Source of the DNA: Nocardioides palaemonis
Lineage (GTDB): Bacteria; Actinomycetota; Actinomycetes; Propionibacteriales; Nocardioidaceae
DNA length: 64,000 bases
Assembly: GCF_018275325.1 (NCBI RefSeq)
Contig: NZ_JAGVQR010000001.1
Location: 1,116,001 to 1,180,000 of the forward strand
Reading direction: 5' to 3'
A program made the position numbers and the translations under genes. How positions within the stretch are numbered: the stretch's first letter is position 1; the number at the start of each line of letters is the position of its first letter. Shown in pieces: positions 48,078 to 57,181 of this stretch. The notes under the pieces are model-generated. The model ran no database searches, was not told the origin of the DNA, and was given only the letters and a program-made list of their open reading frames with translations.

Positions 48078-48586
48078 AGGGCGCACGCACGCTCGTCGCG
48101 GTCCTCGCCGTCGTGGTCGCCCTCGTCGTCCAGGTGTCGCTCTTCCCGCACCTCGCGTGGCACGGCATCGTGCCCAACCTGTGCCTGCTGGTCGTCGTCG
48201 CGGCCGCGCTGACCGTCGAGGCGCCGTTCGCGATGGTCCTCGGCTTCGCCGCCGGTCTCGCGCTCGACCTCGCCCCTCCCGCCGACCACGTCGCCGGGCG
48301 CTGGGCGCTGGCGCTGACGGTCGTGGCGTTCCTCGCCGCCCGGGTGCGCCAGGACCAGAAGCCGAGCGCGCTCGCGGTCGTCGGCACGGTCGCGGCGGCC
48401 TCCTTCGTCGCCACCTCGCTCTTCGCCCTCACCGGCGTGCTGCTGTCCGACCCGGCGATGTCGGTGTCGGGACTGCTGGAGGTCGTCCTGGTCGCGGTCG
48501 TCTGGGACGTGCTGCTGACCCCGTTCGTGCTGCCGCCGCTGATGCGTCTGTTCGCCCGGCTCAGCCCGCAGTGGGCGACCACGTGA
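48074..48586 (+). CDS. mreD: rod shape-determining protein MreD
   Basis: 170-aa integral membrane protein with five or so hydrophobic helices starting at LVAVLAVVVALVVQVSLFPHL. WHGIVPNLCLLVVVAAALTVEA and GFAAGLALDLAPP follow the family pattern. The start is GTG 48074 inside the mreC stop; the stop overlaps the mrdA GTG. It is a component of the elongasome with MreC. Confidence 0.92.
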   Translation: MKGARTLVAVLAVVVALVVQVSLFPHLAWHGIVPNLCLLVVVAAALTVEAPFAMVLGFAAGLALDLAPPADHVAGRWALALTVVAFLAARVRQDQKPSALAVVGTVAAASFVATSLFALTGVLLSDPAMSVSGLLEVVLVAVVWDVLLTPFVLPPLMRLFARLSPQWATT

Positions 48587-50703
48587 GGCGGCCCTCCAGC
48601 ACCGGGCGGATGCGCCTGGTCGTGGTCCAGGTGCTGGCGTTCTCGCTGTTCGCCACGCTCTTCGTCCGGCTCTACTACCTGCAGGTGATCGGCGGCGACG
48701 CCTACCAGGCGCAGGCTGCCAACCAGTCGGTGCGTGACATCGTCGTGCAGCCCCAGCGCGGGCTGATCGTCGACAGCCAGGGCCGACCGCTCGTCGCCAA
48801 CCGCACGTCGTGGGTGATCTCGGTCGACCGGACGCTCCTCGGCAAGCTCGGCGCGGGGCAGCGCACCGAGCTGGTCCGCCGGGTCGCCGACGTGGTCAGC
48901 GCGACGCCGAAGGACGTCGAGGCCCGCCTGGTCACCTGCGGCGATCCCGGCAGCGTGCGCGACGTGTGCTGGAACGGCTCGCCCTACCAGCCGGTGCCGG
49001 TCGCCACGGACGTGCCGAAGAAGGTCGCCCTGCGGGTGCTGGAGCAGCCCGAGGACTACCCCGGCGTGCTCGCCGAGCAGCAGAACGTCCGGTCCTACCC
49101 CCGCCCCTTCGGCATCAACCTCGCCCACGTGCTGGGCTACCTCAGCCCGGTCACCGAGGAGGAGTACGACGCCGCGTCCGCACGCGACGACCGCTCGCTC
49201 AACGGTGCCTCCGTCGTCGGCCGGGCCGGCGTGGAGAAGCAGTACGACGAGTGGCTGCGCGGGCTGCCGGGCTACCGCCGGGTGGCCGTCGACTCGATGG
49301 GGCGCGTGCTCGGCGACGACTCGGTCGTCGAGAGCACCCCGGGCGACACCCTCGTCACCTCGATCGACGCCAAGGTGCAGGCCGTCGTCGAGAAGCAGCT
49401 CGCCGAGCGGATCAAGGTCCAGCGCGCCACCTTCGACCCCGTCACCGACCGCAACTACGAGGCCGACTCCGGGGCGGCCGTGGTCCTCGACGCGAAGACC
49501 GGCCGGGTGATCGCGATGGCCAGCCAGCCGACGTACGACCCCGACGTCTGGACCGGCGGCATCAGCGAGGACCAGCTCGCCCGGCTCTACTCCGAGAAGG
49601 CGGGCACGCCGCTGCTCTCGCGGGCCACGCAGGGGCAGTTCGCCCCCGGCTCGACGTGGAAGCCGTTCATGACGGCCGGTGCGCTCACCAACGGCTACCC
49701 GATGGACACCACGCTGCCGTGCTCCTCGGGCTTCCAGGTGGGCAACCGGGTCTTCCGCAACCACGAGTCCGGCGCCTACGGCACGATCGGCTTCGCCAAG
49801 GCGCTCGAGGTCTCCTGCAACACGTTCTTCTACCGGATCGGCTACGACTTCTGGCAGCGCTTCGGCAGCGACCCGGCCGACATCGACGCGAAGGACCCGC
49901 TGGTCGAGGAGGCCAAGGAGTTCGGCTTCGGCTCGCGCACCGGCATCGACCTGCCCGGCGAGGCGCCGGGCCGGATCGCCGACCGGCACTGGAAGCAGGC
50001 CTACTACGAGTCGCAGAAGGACTACTACTGCGACCTGAGCAGCAAGCCGCAGACCGCCGGCACCAGCGACTTCGTCTACACGTTCGCGCGGGAGTTCTGC
50101 CTCGAGGGCAACCTCTACCGCGCCGGCGACGCCGTGAACTTCTCCATCGGCCAGGGCGACACGATCGTCACGCCGCTCCAGCTCGCCCGGGCCTACGGCG
50201 CGCTCGCCAACGGCGGCACGCTGTTCGCCCCCACCGTCGCCAAGGCGCTCGTGAGTCCCGAGGGCGAGGTGCTGCGGCGGATCACGCCGAAGAAGGTCGC
50301 CCACGTCGACGTCCCGCAGAAGTACCTCGACTTCATCGACAGCGCGCTGCAGGGCGTGACCCGCGAGGGCACGATGGCCTGGAAGATGGGCGGCTTCCCG
50401 CTCGACCAGGTCACGGTCCGGGCCAAGACCGGGTCGGCCGAGGTCTACGGCAAGCAGTCGACCGGCTGGGTCGCGTCCTACACCAAGGACTACGTCGTCG
50501 TGATGATGATCAGCCAGGCCGGCACCGGCTCCGGCTCGACCGGAGACGGCATCCGCAAGATCTGGGAGGCGCTCTACGGCATCGACGGGACCGACGTGCG
50601 CCCGGCGCGCGCCGCGACCCCCGGCACCGTGCCGCCGGCGTCGCTGCCGCAGTTCCTCGACGACGGCTCGATCATGCCGCCGGTCCTGAAGGCAGGGGAG
50701 TGA
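48583..50703 (+). CDS. mrdA: penicillin-binding protein 2 (peptidoglycan transpeptidase)
   Basis: 706-aa class B PBP. An N-terminal TM helix (VVVQVLAFSLFATLFVRLYYL) precedes the dimerisation/pedestal domain. The transpeptidase domain has the SxxK motif in PGSTWKPF, SxN as SCN in EVSCNTFF, and KTG in RAKTGSAE. It cross-links lateral-wall peptidoglycan with RodA. GTG 48583 overlaps the mreD stop. The rodA gene begins 4 nt after the stop. Confidence 0.95.
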   Translation: MRRPSSTGRMRLVVVQVLAFSLFATLFVRLYYLQVIGGDAYQAQAANQSVRDIVVQPQRGLIVDSQGRPLVANRTSWVISVDRTLLGKLGAGQRTELVRRVADVVSATPKDVEARLVTCGDPGSVRDVCWNGSPYQPVPVATDVPKKVALRVLEQPEDYPGVLAEQQNVRSYPRPFGINLAHVLGYLSPVTEEEYDAASARDDRSLNGASVVGRAGVEKQYDEWLRGLPGYRRVAVDSMGRVLGDDSVVESTPGDTLVTSIDAKVQAVVEKQLAERIKVQRATFDPVTDRNYEADSGAAVVLDAKTGRVIAMASQPTYDPDVWTGGISEDQLARLYSEKAGTPLLSRATQGQFAPGSTWKPFMTAGALTNGYPMDTTLPCSSGFQVGNRVFRNHESGAYGTIGFAKALEVSCNTFFYRIGYDFWQRFGSDPADIDAKDPLVEEAKEFGFGSRTGIDLPGEAPGRIADRHWKQAYYESQKDYYCDLSSKPQTAGTSDFVYTFAREFCLEGNLYRAGDAVNFSIGQGDTIVTPLQLARAYGALANGGTLFAPTVAKALVSPEGEVLRRITPKKVAHVDVPQKYLDFIDSALQGVTREGTMAWKMGGFPLDQVTVRAKTGSAEVYGKQSTGWVASYTKDYVVVMMISQAGTGSGSTGDGIRKIWEALYGIDGTDVRPARAATPGTVPPASLPQFLDDGSIMPPVLKAGE

Positions 50704-50707
50704 GCCG

Positions 50708-51898
50708 ATGACCGTGCTGTCCGTACGCCCGTCCCGCACGTCCCGTCCGTCCCGCCCGGGGCAGGCGACCAGCCTCCGGGCCCCCGGGCTCGACTGGCTG
50801 CTGATGGGCGCCACGCTCGGTCTCGTGGTCCTCGGCACCCTCCTGGTGTGGTCGGCGACCTCGACCCGCGCCGACCTGACCGGCGACGACCCGGACGCGT
50901 ACCTGCGCAAGCAGCTGGTCAACGTCGCGATCGGGCTGGTGCTGATGGTGGCCGTGCTCGCCACCGACCACCGCTGGGTCCGGATCCTGGCGCCGGTCGC
51001 CTACCTCGCGAGCATCGCGGGGCTGGTGATGGTGCTGGTCGCGGGCTCCACGATCAACGGCTCCCGCTCGTGGATCCAGCTGGGCGGCATGTCGATCCAG
51101 CCGTCCGAGCTGGCCAAGCTGGCCGTCGTGATCGGGATGGCGCTCGTCGTCGCCGAGCGCACCGAGCGCCGGTGGGGCCGGAAGGTCGGCAGCCTCGAGG
51201 TGGTGGCGATGCTCGCGATCGCCGGGGTGCCCGCCGTGCTGATCCTCCTGCAGCCCGACCTCGGAACGATGCTGGTGCTCTCGGCGACGGTCTTCGGCGT
51301 GCTGGCGGTCGCCGGCGCGGGCCGTCGCTGGCTCGCCGGCCTGACCGTCACCGCGGTCGTCGGCGCGGTCGGCGCCGTCGCGATGGGCGTGCTCAAGCCC
51401 TACCAGGTCGACCGGTTCCTCGCGTTCACCAACCCCGACCTCGACCCCCGCGGCGCGGGCTACAACACCGAGCAGGCGCGGATCGCGGTCGGCAACGGCG
51501 GGCTCTTCGGCCAGGGCCTCTTCGGCGGGTCGCAGACGCGGTCGGGCTTCGTGCCCGAGCAGCACACCGACTTCATCTTCACCGTCGCGGGCGAGGAGCT
51601 CGGGCTGGTCGGCGCCGGCGTGCTGATCGCGCTGGTCGCCGTCGTGGTGTGGCGCGCGCTGGCGATCTCCGCGGCCGCGGGCGACCTGTTCGGACGCGTC
51701 GCTGCCGCCGGCATCGCCTGCTGGTGGGGCTTCCAGGCCTTCCAGAACATCGGCATGTGCCTGGGCATCATGCCGGTGACGGGCGTGCCGCTGCCGTTCG
51801 TCTCCTACGGCGGCAGCTCGATGTTCGCCGGGATGCTCGCGCTGGGGCTACTGCAGAACATCCACCTGCGCTCGCCGCACCGCGCGCTGTCACGGTGA
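50708..51898 (+). CDS. rodA: RodA-type SEDS peptidoglycan glycosyltransferase
   Basis: 396-aa polytopic SEDS protein with about ten helices. Family motifs are NGSRSWIQLGGMSIQPSELAKL, ILLQPDLGTMLVL, the conserved loop FVPEQHTDFIFTVAGEELG and the terminal GVPLPFVSYGGSSMF. It polymerises lipid II with PBP2. It is the last gene of the mre operon. The 3' end overlaps the convergent EEP gene by 9 nt. Confidence 0.95.
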   Translation: MTVLSVRPSRTSRPSRPGQATSLRAPGLDWLLMGATLGLVVLGTLLVWSATSTRADLTGDDPDAYLRKQLVNVAIGLVLMVAVLATDHRWVRILAPVAYLASIAGLVMVLVAGSTINGSRSWIQLGGMSIQPSELAKLAVVIGMALVVAERTERRWGRKVGSLEVVAMLAIAGVPAVLILLQPDLGTMLVLSATVFGVLAVAGAGRRWLAGLTVTAVVGAVGAVAMGVLKPYQVDRFLAFTNPDLDPRGAGYNTEQARIAVGNGGLFGQGLFGGSQTRSGFVPEQHTDFIFTVAGEELGLVGAGVLIALVAVVVWRALAISAAAGDLFGRVAAAGIACWWGFQAFQNIGMCLGIMPVTGVPLPFVSYGGSSMFAGMLALGLLQNIHLRSPHRALSR

Positions 51899-52858
51899 CG
51901 CGGAGGCTGACCCACAGGTGTCCGGCGGCGTGAGCCGCAGGTCGGCCCAGAGCCGGTTGTGGTCGGAGGCGCCCGACGGCGCGACCTGGCTGACCAGCGG
52001 CTTCAGGCCGCGGGCGAAGAGGTAGTCGATCTTCCGGCCGCCGCGGCTGGTCGCCGAGCGGCCCTCGCCGGCGACGGTCCAAGTGTCGGTGAGCTCCTGG
52101 CCGATCGCGGCCACGGTCGCGGAGGCGGGCCAGGCGTTGAGGTCACCGCCGAGCACGGTCGGGACGTCGTCGGCGGCCACCACGCCCGCCACCTGCCGCG
52201 CCTGGGCGAGGCGTACGTCCGGGCGGGTGGCGTCGAGGTGGGTGTTGTAGACCCGCAGCGCCTGCCCGGAGACCTCCAGCGTCACCCACTGCAGGCCGCG
52301 GCCCTCGGCGCGCGGGCTGCGGACCAGCTGGATCCGTCCCTGCTGCACGATCTGGAAGCGGCTGAGGATGAGGGTGCCGTAGCCGCCCGTGCCGCGGACC
52401 AGGTTGGTGCTGAAGGAGCCGTCCATGCCGACCGCCTCGGCGAGCAGCTCGGCCTGGTCGACGCCGCCGGTGCGCAGCATCCGGCGGTCGACCTCCTGCA
52501 GCAGCACGACGTCCGGGTCGATCTCGAGGATCTCGCGGGCGATCGCGTCGAGGCTGCCGGTGGAGCGGTGGGTGTTGAAGGACAGCACCCGCAGCCGCAC
52601 CGACTGGCGGAACTGCTCGCACACGAGCTCGTCGAGGCCCTCGGGCGGGGAGGGGACGGTCTCGGACGCGTCCGCGGTGGGCGACGGCTCGCCCGCCGAG
52701 GTGACGTCGCGGTCGTCGTCGGTCGAGGTCGGCGTCGTCGGCGCGGGGACGTCGGCCCGGTCCGGACCGCCGCGCTGGTCGCGGAGGAACAGCACCGCGA
52801 TGACCGCCACGAGGACGACCACGACGCCGATGCGGAGCCACTCCTCGCGTCGGCCCAT
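51890..52858 (-). CDS. exported endonuclease/exonuclease/phosphatase-family protein
   Basis: 322 aa. An N-terminal helix (IGVVVVLVAVIAVLFL, ~8-24) and a Pro/Thr/Ser/Asp linker precede an EEP (DNase I-like) domain. Motifs are VLSFNTHRS, VVLLQEVD, VYNTHLDATRPD, VLGGDLNAWP, KIDYLFARG and the terminal ASDHNRLWADL with the catalytic Asp-His. It acts outside the membrane; a nuclease, sphingomyelinase-like or other phosphodiesterase activity is possible. ATG 52858 has AGGGGGA ~8 nt upstream; longer frames lack support. Confidence 0.86.
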   Translation of the reverse strand: MGRREEWLRIGVVVVLVAVIAVLFLRDQRGGPDRADVPAPTTPTSTDDDRDVTSAGEPSPTADASETVPSPPEGLDELVCEQFRQSVRLRVLSFNTHRSTGSLDAIAREILEIDPDVVLLQEVDRRMLRTGGVDQAELLAEAVGMDGSFSTNLVRGTGGYGTLILSRFQIVQQGRIQLVRSPRAEGRGLQWVTLEVSGQALRVYNTHLDATRPDVRLAQARQVAGVVAADDVPTVLGGDLNAWPASATVAAIGQELTDTWTVAGEGRSATSRGGRKIDYLFARGLKPLVSQVAPSGASDHNRLWADLRLTPPDTCGSASASP

Positions 52859-53048
52859 CGTGCGTCCCCCTGCTGGATGTACGGGTGGATCGGCGGCCGG
52901 GTCGGCGGCCGGATCCGTGGTTAGGCCGCACCGGTCGCGGCGGCGTACCCTTGATGATCGCGCACCGGGCCAACGGTCCGCCCGTCCGGCCCCCTCCACC
53001 CCGGCTCCCCGCCGGTCGTCGATCTTCCTCAGGTAGGTGTTCCCCAGC

Positions 53049-55022
53049 ATGTCCGTCGCGTCGGTGTTCCCGCGCCTGGAGGCCAGGCTTCCGTCGGTGC
53101 AGAAGCCCATCCAGTACGTCGGTGGCGAGCTGAACTCGGTCGTCAAGGACTGGGACTGCGCCGAGCAGTCCGAGACCGGCGGACCGACCGTCCGCTGGGC
53201 CCTGATGTACCCCGACGCCTACGAGGTCGGCCTGCCCAACCAGGGCGTCCAGATCCTCTACGAGGTGCTCAACGAGCGTGAGTGGATCCTCGCCGAGCGC
53301 ACCTACGCGGTGTGGCCGGACATGGAGGCGGTGATGCGCGCGGGCGACGAGCACGGCCCGATCCCGCAGTTCACCGTCGACAGCCACCGCCCGGTCGGCG
53401 CGTTCGACCTCTTCGGCCTGAGCTTCTCCACCGAGCTCGGCTACACCAACATGCTCAACGCCCTCGACCTCGCCGGCATCCCGCTGCACGCGGTCGACCG
53501 CGGCGAGGACGACCCGGTCGTGATCGCCGGCGGCCACGCCGCCTTCAACCCCGAGCCGATCGCCGACTTCGTCGACGCCGCCGTGCTCGGTGACGGCGAG
53601 GAGGTCGTGCTCGCGATCTCCGAGGTGGTGCGCGAGTGGAAGGCCGAGGACCGCCCGGGCGGTCGCGACGAGCTGCTGCGCCGGCTCGCGGTCACCGGCA
53701 ACATCTACGTCCCGCGCTTCTACGACGTCGCCTACGCCGCCGACGGCTCGATCGAGGCGGTCGTGCCCAACCGGCCCGGCATCCCGTTCCGGGTGCGCAA
53801 GCACACCCTGATGGACCTCGACCAGTGGCCGTACCCGCAGAACCCGCTGGTGCCGCTCGCCGAGACCGTCCACGAGCGGTTCTCCGTCGAGATCTTCCGC
53901 GGCTGCACCCGCGGCTGCCGGTTCTGCCAGGCCGGCATGATCACCCGCCCGGTCCGCGAGCGCTCGATCAAGACGATCGGCGACATGGTCGAGAACGGCA
54001 TCCGCAAGTCCGGCTTCGAGGAGGTCGGCCTGCTGTCGCTCTCCAGCGCCGACCACACCGAGATCGGCGACGTCGCCAAGGGCCTCGCCGACCGCTACGA
54101 GGGCTCCAACGTCTCGCTGTCGCTGCCGAGCACGCGCGTCGACGCCTTCAACATCACCCTCGCCAACGAGTTCTCCCGCAACGGCCGCCGCTCCGGCCTG
54201 ACGTTCGCCCCCGAGGGCGGCTCGGAGCGGATGCGCAAGGTCATCAACAAGATGGTCAGCGAGGAGGACCTGATCCGCACGGTCGCGGCGGCCTACTCCC
54301 ACGGCTGGCGCCAGGTCAAGCTCTACTTCATGTGCGGCCTGCCGCAGGAGACCGACGAGGACGTGCTGGCCATCGCCGACCTCGCCAAGCGCGTGATCGC
54401 CACCGGTCGCGAGGTCTCGGGCCGCAACGACATCCGCTGCACGGTCTCGATCGGCGGCTTCGTGCCCAAGCCGCACACGCCGTTCCAGTGGGCGCCCCAG
54501 CTCGACCACGAGGCCACCGACGAGCGGCTGCGCCAGCTGCGCGAGGTCGTGCGCCAGGACAAGAAGTACGCCCGTGCGATCGGCTTCCGCTACCACGACG
54601 GCAAGCCCGGCATCGTCGAGGGACTGCTGTCGCGCGGCGACCGCCGCGTCGGCCGGGTCATCGAGGAGGTCTGGCGCGACGGCGGCCGCTTCGACGGCTG
54701 GAGCGAGCACTTCTCCTACGACCGCTGGATGGAGTCCGCCGAGCGCGGGCTGGCCGGCAGCGGCGTCGACGTCGACTGGTACACCACCCGCGAGCGCGAC
54801 TACGACGAGGTGCTGCCCTGGGAGCACCTCGACTCCGGCCTCGACAAGGACTGGCTGTGGGGTGACTGGGAGGACGCCCTCGCGGCCGCCGACGGCGCCG
54901 ACATCGAGATCGAGGACTGCCGCTGGACGCCCTGCTACGACTGCGGCGTCTGCCCGGAGATGGGCACGGAGATCCAGGTCGGCCCGACCGGCCAGAAGCT
55001 GCTCCCGCTGTCAGTGGTCTGA
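53049..55022 (+). CDS. B12-binding-domain radical SAM protein (TIGR03960 type)
   Basis: About 657 aa from ATG 53049, with AGGTAGG ~10 nt upstream; GTG 53037 is an alternative. The N-terminal half is a B12-binding-like Rossmann region (LMYPDAYEVGLPNQGVQIL, FGLSFSTELGYTNMLNAL, VIAGGHAAFNPEP). The radical SAM cluster is CTRGCRFC. A cysteine set CRWTPCYDCGVCPEMG closes the protein. The reaction is unknown. In other Actinobacteria it is followed by a DUF2344-type partner and the RNase E/G gene; here an unrelated gene follows. Confidence 0.88.
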   Translation: MSVASVFPRLEARLPSVQKPIQYVGGELNSVVKDWDCAEQSETGGPTVRWALMYPDAYEVGLPNQGVQILYEVLNEREWILAERTYAVWPDMEAVMRAGDEHGPIPQFTVDSHRPVGAFDLFGLSFSTELGYTNMLNALDLAGIPLHAVDRGEDDPVVIAGGHAAFNPEPIADFVDAAVLGDGEEVVLAISEVVREWKAEDRPGGRDELLRRLAVTGNIYVPRFYDVAYAADGSIEAVVPNRPGIPFRVRKHTLMDLDQWPYPQNPLVPLAETVHERFSVEIFRGCTRGCRFCQAGMITRPVRERSIKTIGDMVENGIRKSGFEEVGLLSLSSADHTEIGDVAKGLADRYEGSNVSLSLPSTRVDAFNITLANEFSRNGRRSGLTFAPEGGSERMRKVINKMVSEEDLIRTVAAAYSHGWRQVKLYFMCGLPQETDEDVLAIADLAKRVIATGREVSGRNDIRCTVSIGGFVPKPHTPFQWAPQLDHEATDERLRQLREVVRQDKKYARAIGFRYHDGKPGIVEGLLSRGDRRVGRVIEEVWRDGGRFDGWSEHFSYDRWMESAERGLAGSGVDVDWYTTRERDYDEVLPWEHLDSGLDKDWLWGDWEDALAAADGADIEIEDCRWTPCYDCGVCPEMGTEIQVGPTGQKLLPLSVV

Positions 55023-55093
55023 CAGCGCCTGACCGGCTGGTGCCCGGCGCGAACGCCGGTGCCGCAGCGTCCGCCGTGGCATAGTCGCCGCTC

Positions 55094-55936
55094 GTGCTGC
55101 ACCTCCTCGACCTAGGGACCCGGAAGTTCTGGCGGCTGACCGGGCGACCGGTCGACCTCGCCGGTGCCGAGCACTGGCTCGACGCCCCGATGAGCGGGTC
55201 GTCGCGGGTCGCCGCGGACTGGGTCGACGCGGAGGCGGCGCGGCACGGTGGACCGCCCGCCGTCGTCGAGGAGGGCGCGGGCCTGCTGCCGTCGATGTCC
55301 CTGCTGGACGGCCCCGGCTTCGACGCGTCCCGGCTGCGACCCGAGGTCCGCGACTTCTACGAGCACACGTCCGCGTGGCAGATGGAGGTGTGGACCGGCT
55401 GGTCGCCGCTGTTCTGGCCCGGCGGCGAGGTGGTGTCGCGCGTCTGGGGCCGTCGGGTGGAGCAGCTCGCGCTGCCGATGCGCCCGCTCGACGTGGCGCG
55501 CGGGATGGACAGCCGGATCACGCCGATCCGTGACGCGACCGGCGCCCAGGTCGCCGCCGCCTGGACGCGTACGCTGCGCGCCGACGGACGGCCGGTCTTC
55601 AGCGGGGCCTACTCCGCGGGCGCCGTGCCCGGCTCCGACGGACCGAGCGTGCACGTCGCCTTCCCGCTCGAGTCCGGCAACGTGCAGGTGTTCCTGCGCC
55701 CGACGGTCACCGACGACGGTGGCCTCCTGCTCGAGTCGCCGTCCGGCCGGTTCGGTGACGACGGGGCGTACGTCGTCGTCCGCGACGGCGGCGGCACCCA
55801 CGCCGCACGGGTGCCGCTGCACGAGACGTTCCACGTCTTTCTCGACGACCACGGGGTGCTGCGCACCGACCACGAGCTCCGGCTCTGGGGCGCGTCGGCG
55901 GTCCGCCTGCACTACCGGCTGGACCGCGCCCGGTGA
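55094..55936 (+). CDS. conserved protein of unknown function (280 aa)
   Basis: 280-aa soluble protein without signal peptide. Notable blocks are LLDLGTRKFWRLTGRPVDLAG, RLRPEVRDFYEHTSAWQMEVW, SPLFWPGGEVVSRVWGRRVEQL, LDVARGMDSRI, VHVAFPLESGNVQVFLRP and LRLWGASAVRLHYRLDRAR. I recall similar hypothetical proteins of this length in several phyla without an assigned role. The pattern suggests a beta-rich fold with a C-terminal ligand-binding half. GTG 55094 follows TAGTCG by 6 nt. Its last 4 nt overlap the next start, so the two proteins are translated together. Confidence 0.7.
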   Translation: MLHLLDLGTRKFWRLTGRPVDLAGAEHWLDAPMSGSSRVAADWVDAEAARHGGPPAVVEEGAGLLPSMSLLDGPGFDASRLRPEVRDFYEHTSAWQMEVWTGWSPLFWPGGEVVSRVWGRRVEQLALPMRPLDVARGMDSRITPIRDATGAQVAAAWTRTLRADGRPVFSGAYSAGAVPGSDGPSVHVAFPLESGNVQVFLRPTVTDDGGLLLESPSGRFGDDGAYVVVRDGGGTHAARVPLHETFHVFLDDHGVLRTDHELRLWGASAVRLHYRLDRAR

Positions 55937-56628
55937 CCCTCCACTCCTTCCACCTCGCCGAGGTGCCGGCGCACGTCGGGGCGCGGGCGCTGCTCGGCTC
56001 CGGTCTCGCGTCGGACGGCCTCGACCACGCCGAGTGCCTGTCGCTGATGCGGCTCGGTGCGCCGACGGTGTCGCCCGATCGGCTCCAGCTGCGGCGGCTG
56101 GCGGTCTTCGCCCAGTGGCGCGACGAGAACGCCCTCGACGCCTTCCTCGACCGCGACCCTGTCGGGCGGCGGCTCGCGGACGGCTGGCACGTACGCCTGG
56201 AGTTCCTGCGCCGGTGGTCGACCCTCGCCGCGCTGCCGGGGCTGCCGGTGCGCGCCGGCGCGTGGGACCAGGACGAGCCGGTGGTGGCGGTGACGCTGGC
56301 GCGGATGCGGCTGCCGGAGGTGCCGCGGTTCCTGCGGCACGGCAAGCCGGTCGAGCGGCTGGTGCGCGACCACCCCGGGGTGACGCTTGCCCTCGCGGCA
56401 GTCCGCCCGCCCCGCACGATCTCGACCTTCTCGGTCTGGCGCACCGTGCGGGAGATGGAGGCGATGGTGCACGGTCGCTCGCAGGTCGCCCAGCCGGCCC
56501 GCCACGCGTCGGCGATGGCCGAGCGCGAGCGGCGCGACTTCCACCACGAGTTCGCGACCTACCGCTTCCGCCCGCTGTCCGAGCACGGCGCGTGGCAGGG
56601 CCGCAGCGCCGTCGTGCCGGGTCGATAG
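55933..56628 (+). CDS. CrtA-like (spheroidene monooxygenase-like) protein
   Basis: 231 aa. The arrangement resembles the CrtA family: VTLALAAVRPPRTISTFSVWRTVREMEAMV, then HASAMAERERRDFHHEFATYRFRPLSEHGAWQG. These blocks fit the conserved region around FSVW, the His-rich helix and the closing RF-PL--HG-W-G. No carotenoid genes are nearby, so a carotenoid substrate is doubtful and a dimeric alpha/beta-barrel monooxygenase of unknown target is safer. It is coupled to the unknown gene upstream by a 4-nt overlap. The TAG stop lies within the TAGAGT -10 of the next gene. Confidence 0.55.
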   Translation: MTLHSFHLAEVPAHVGARALLGSGLASDGLDHAECLSLMRLGAPTVSPDRLQLRRLAVFAQWRDENALDAFLDRDPVGRRLADGWHVRLEFLRRWSTLAALPGLPVRAGAWDQDEPVVAVTLARMRLPEVPRFLRHGKPVERLVRDHPGVTLALAAVRPPRTISTFSVWRTVREMEAMVHGRSQVAQPARHASAMAERERRDFHHEFATYRFRPLSEHGAWQGRSAVVPGR

Positions 56629-56638
56629 AGTGCGGCGC

Positions 56639-57181
56639 GTGAGCGAGCCCGACCCCGAGACCGTGCGCGAGAACCTGCGCGACGAGGTGGACCTGCTGCG
56701 ACGCGAGCTCGCCGCGGCGCGCGCCGACCAGGAGACGTGGGGCGAGCGGGAGGCCCGGCTGCGCAGGTCGCGCGACCGGGCTGCCAAGGCCGCCGACGTG
56801 CTGTCCGAGCTGCTCGCCGAGCGGCTGCGGGTCGAGACCGCGGTGGCCGGCGCGGGGGAGCGCTCGTGGTGGCGGCGCGGCTCGACGTCGGTCAGCGCCG
56901 AGGAGGCCGGCCAGCTCGAGCTGATCCGCCAGTCGCCGCTCTTCGACGCCGCCTTCTACCTGCGCACCCACCTCGACGTCGCCCGCCGCGGTGAGGACCC
57001 CGGCGTCCACTTCCTGCGCCACTGGGACCACCCGTTCCGCAAGCCGAGCGAGTCCTTCGACATCGCGCAGTACGTCCTCGACCACCCCGAGGTGATCGTC
57101 GAGCGGGTCAACCCGCTGGTGCACTTCCTCGCCTCCGACGAGGCCGAGGGCGCCGACTCCTACCCCCCGGCCAGCCGGTGA
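56639..57181 (+). CDS. coiled-coil protein with glycosyltransferase-associated repeat domain
   Basis: 180 aa from GTG 56639 (TAGAGT at 56626-56631, 7 nt upstream). The first ~75 residues form a coiled coil (ENLRDEVDLLRRELAAARAD). The rest carries the FD-AFYL-THLDV---GEDPGVHFLRHW and FDIAQYVLDHPEV---VNPLVHFL repeats that occur at the N-termini of RgpF-type glycosyltransferases. The same repeats begin the next protein (YLDADEYAVRHRL, PLLHWLLVG). Its GTG-TGA overlap with that gene (57178-57181) suggests a split or scaffold subunit. Confidence 0.65.
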   Translation: MSEPDPETVRENLRDEVDLLRRELAAARADQETWGEREARLRRSRDRAAKAADVLSELLAERLRVETAVAGAGERSWWRRGSTSVSAEEAGQLELIRQSPLFDAAFYLRTHLDVARRGEDPGVHFLRHWDHPFRKPSESFDIAQYVLDHPEVIVERVNPLVHFLASDEAEGADSYPPASR

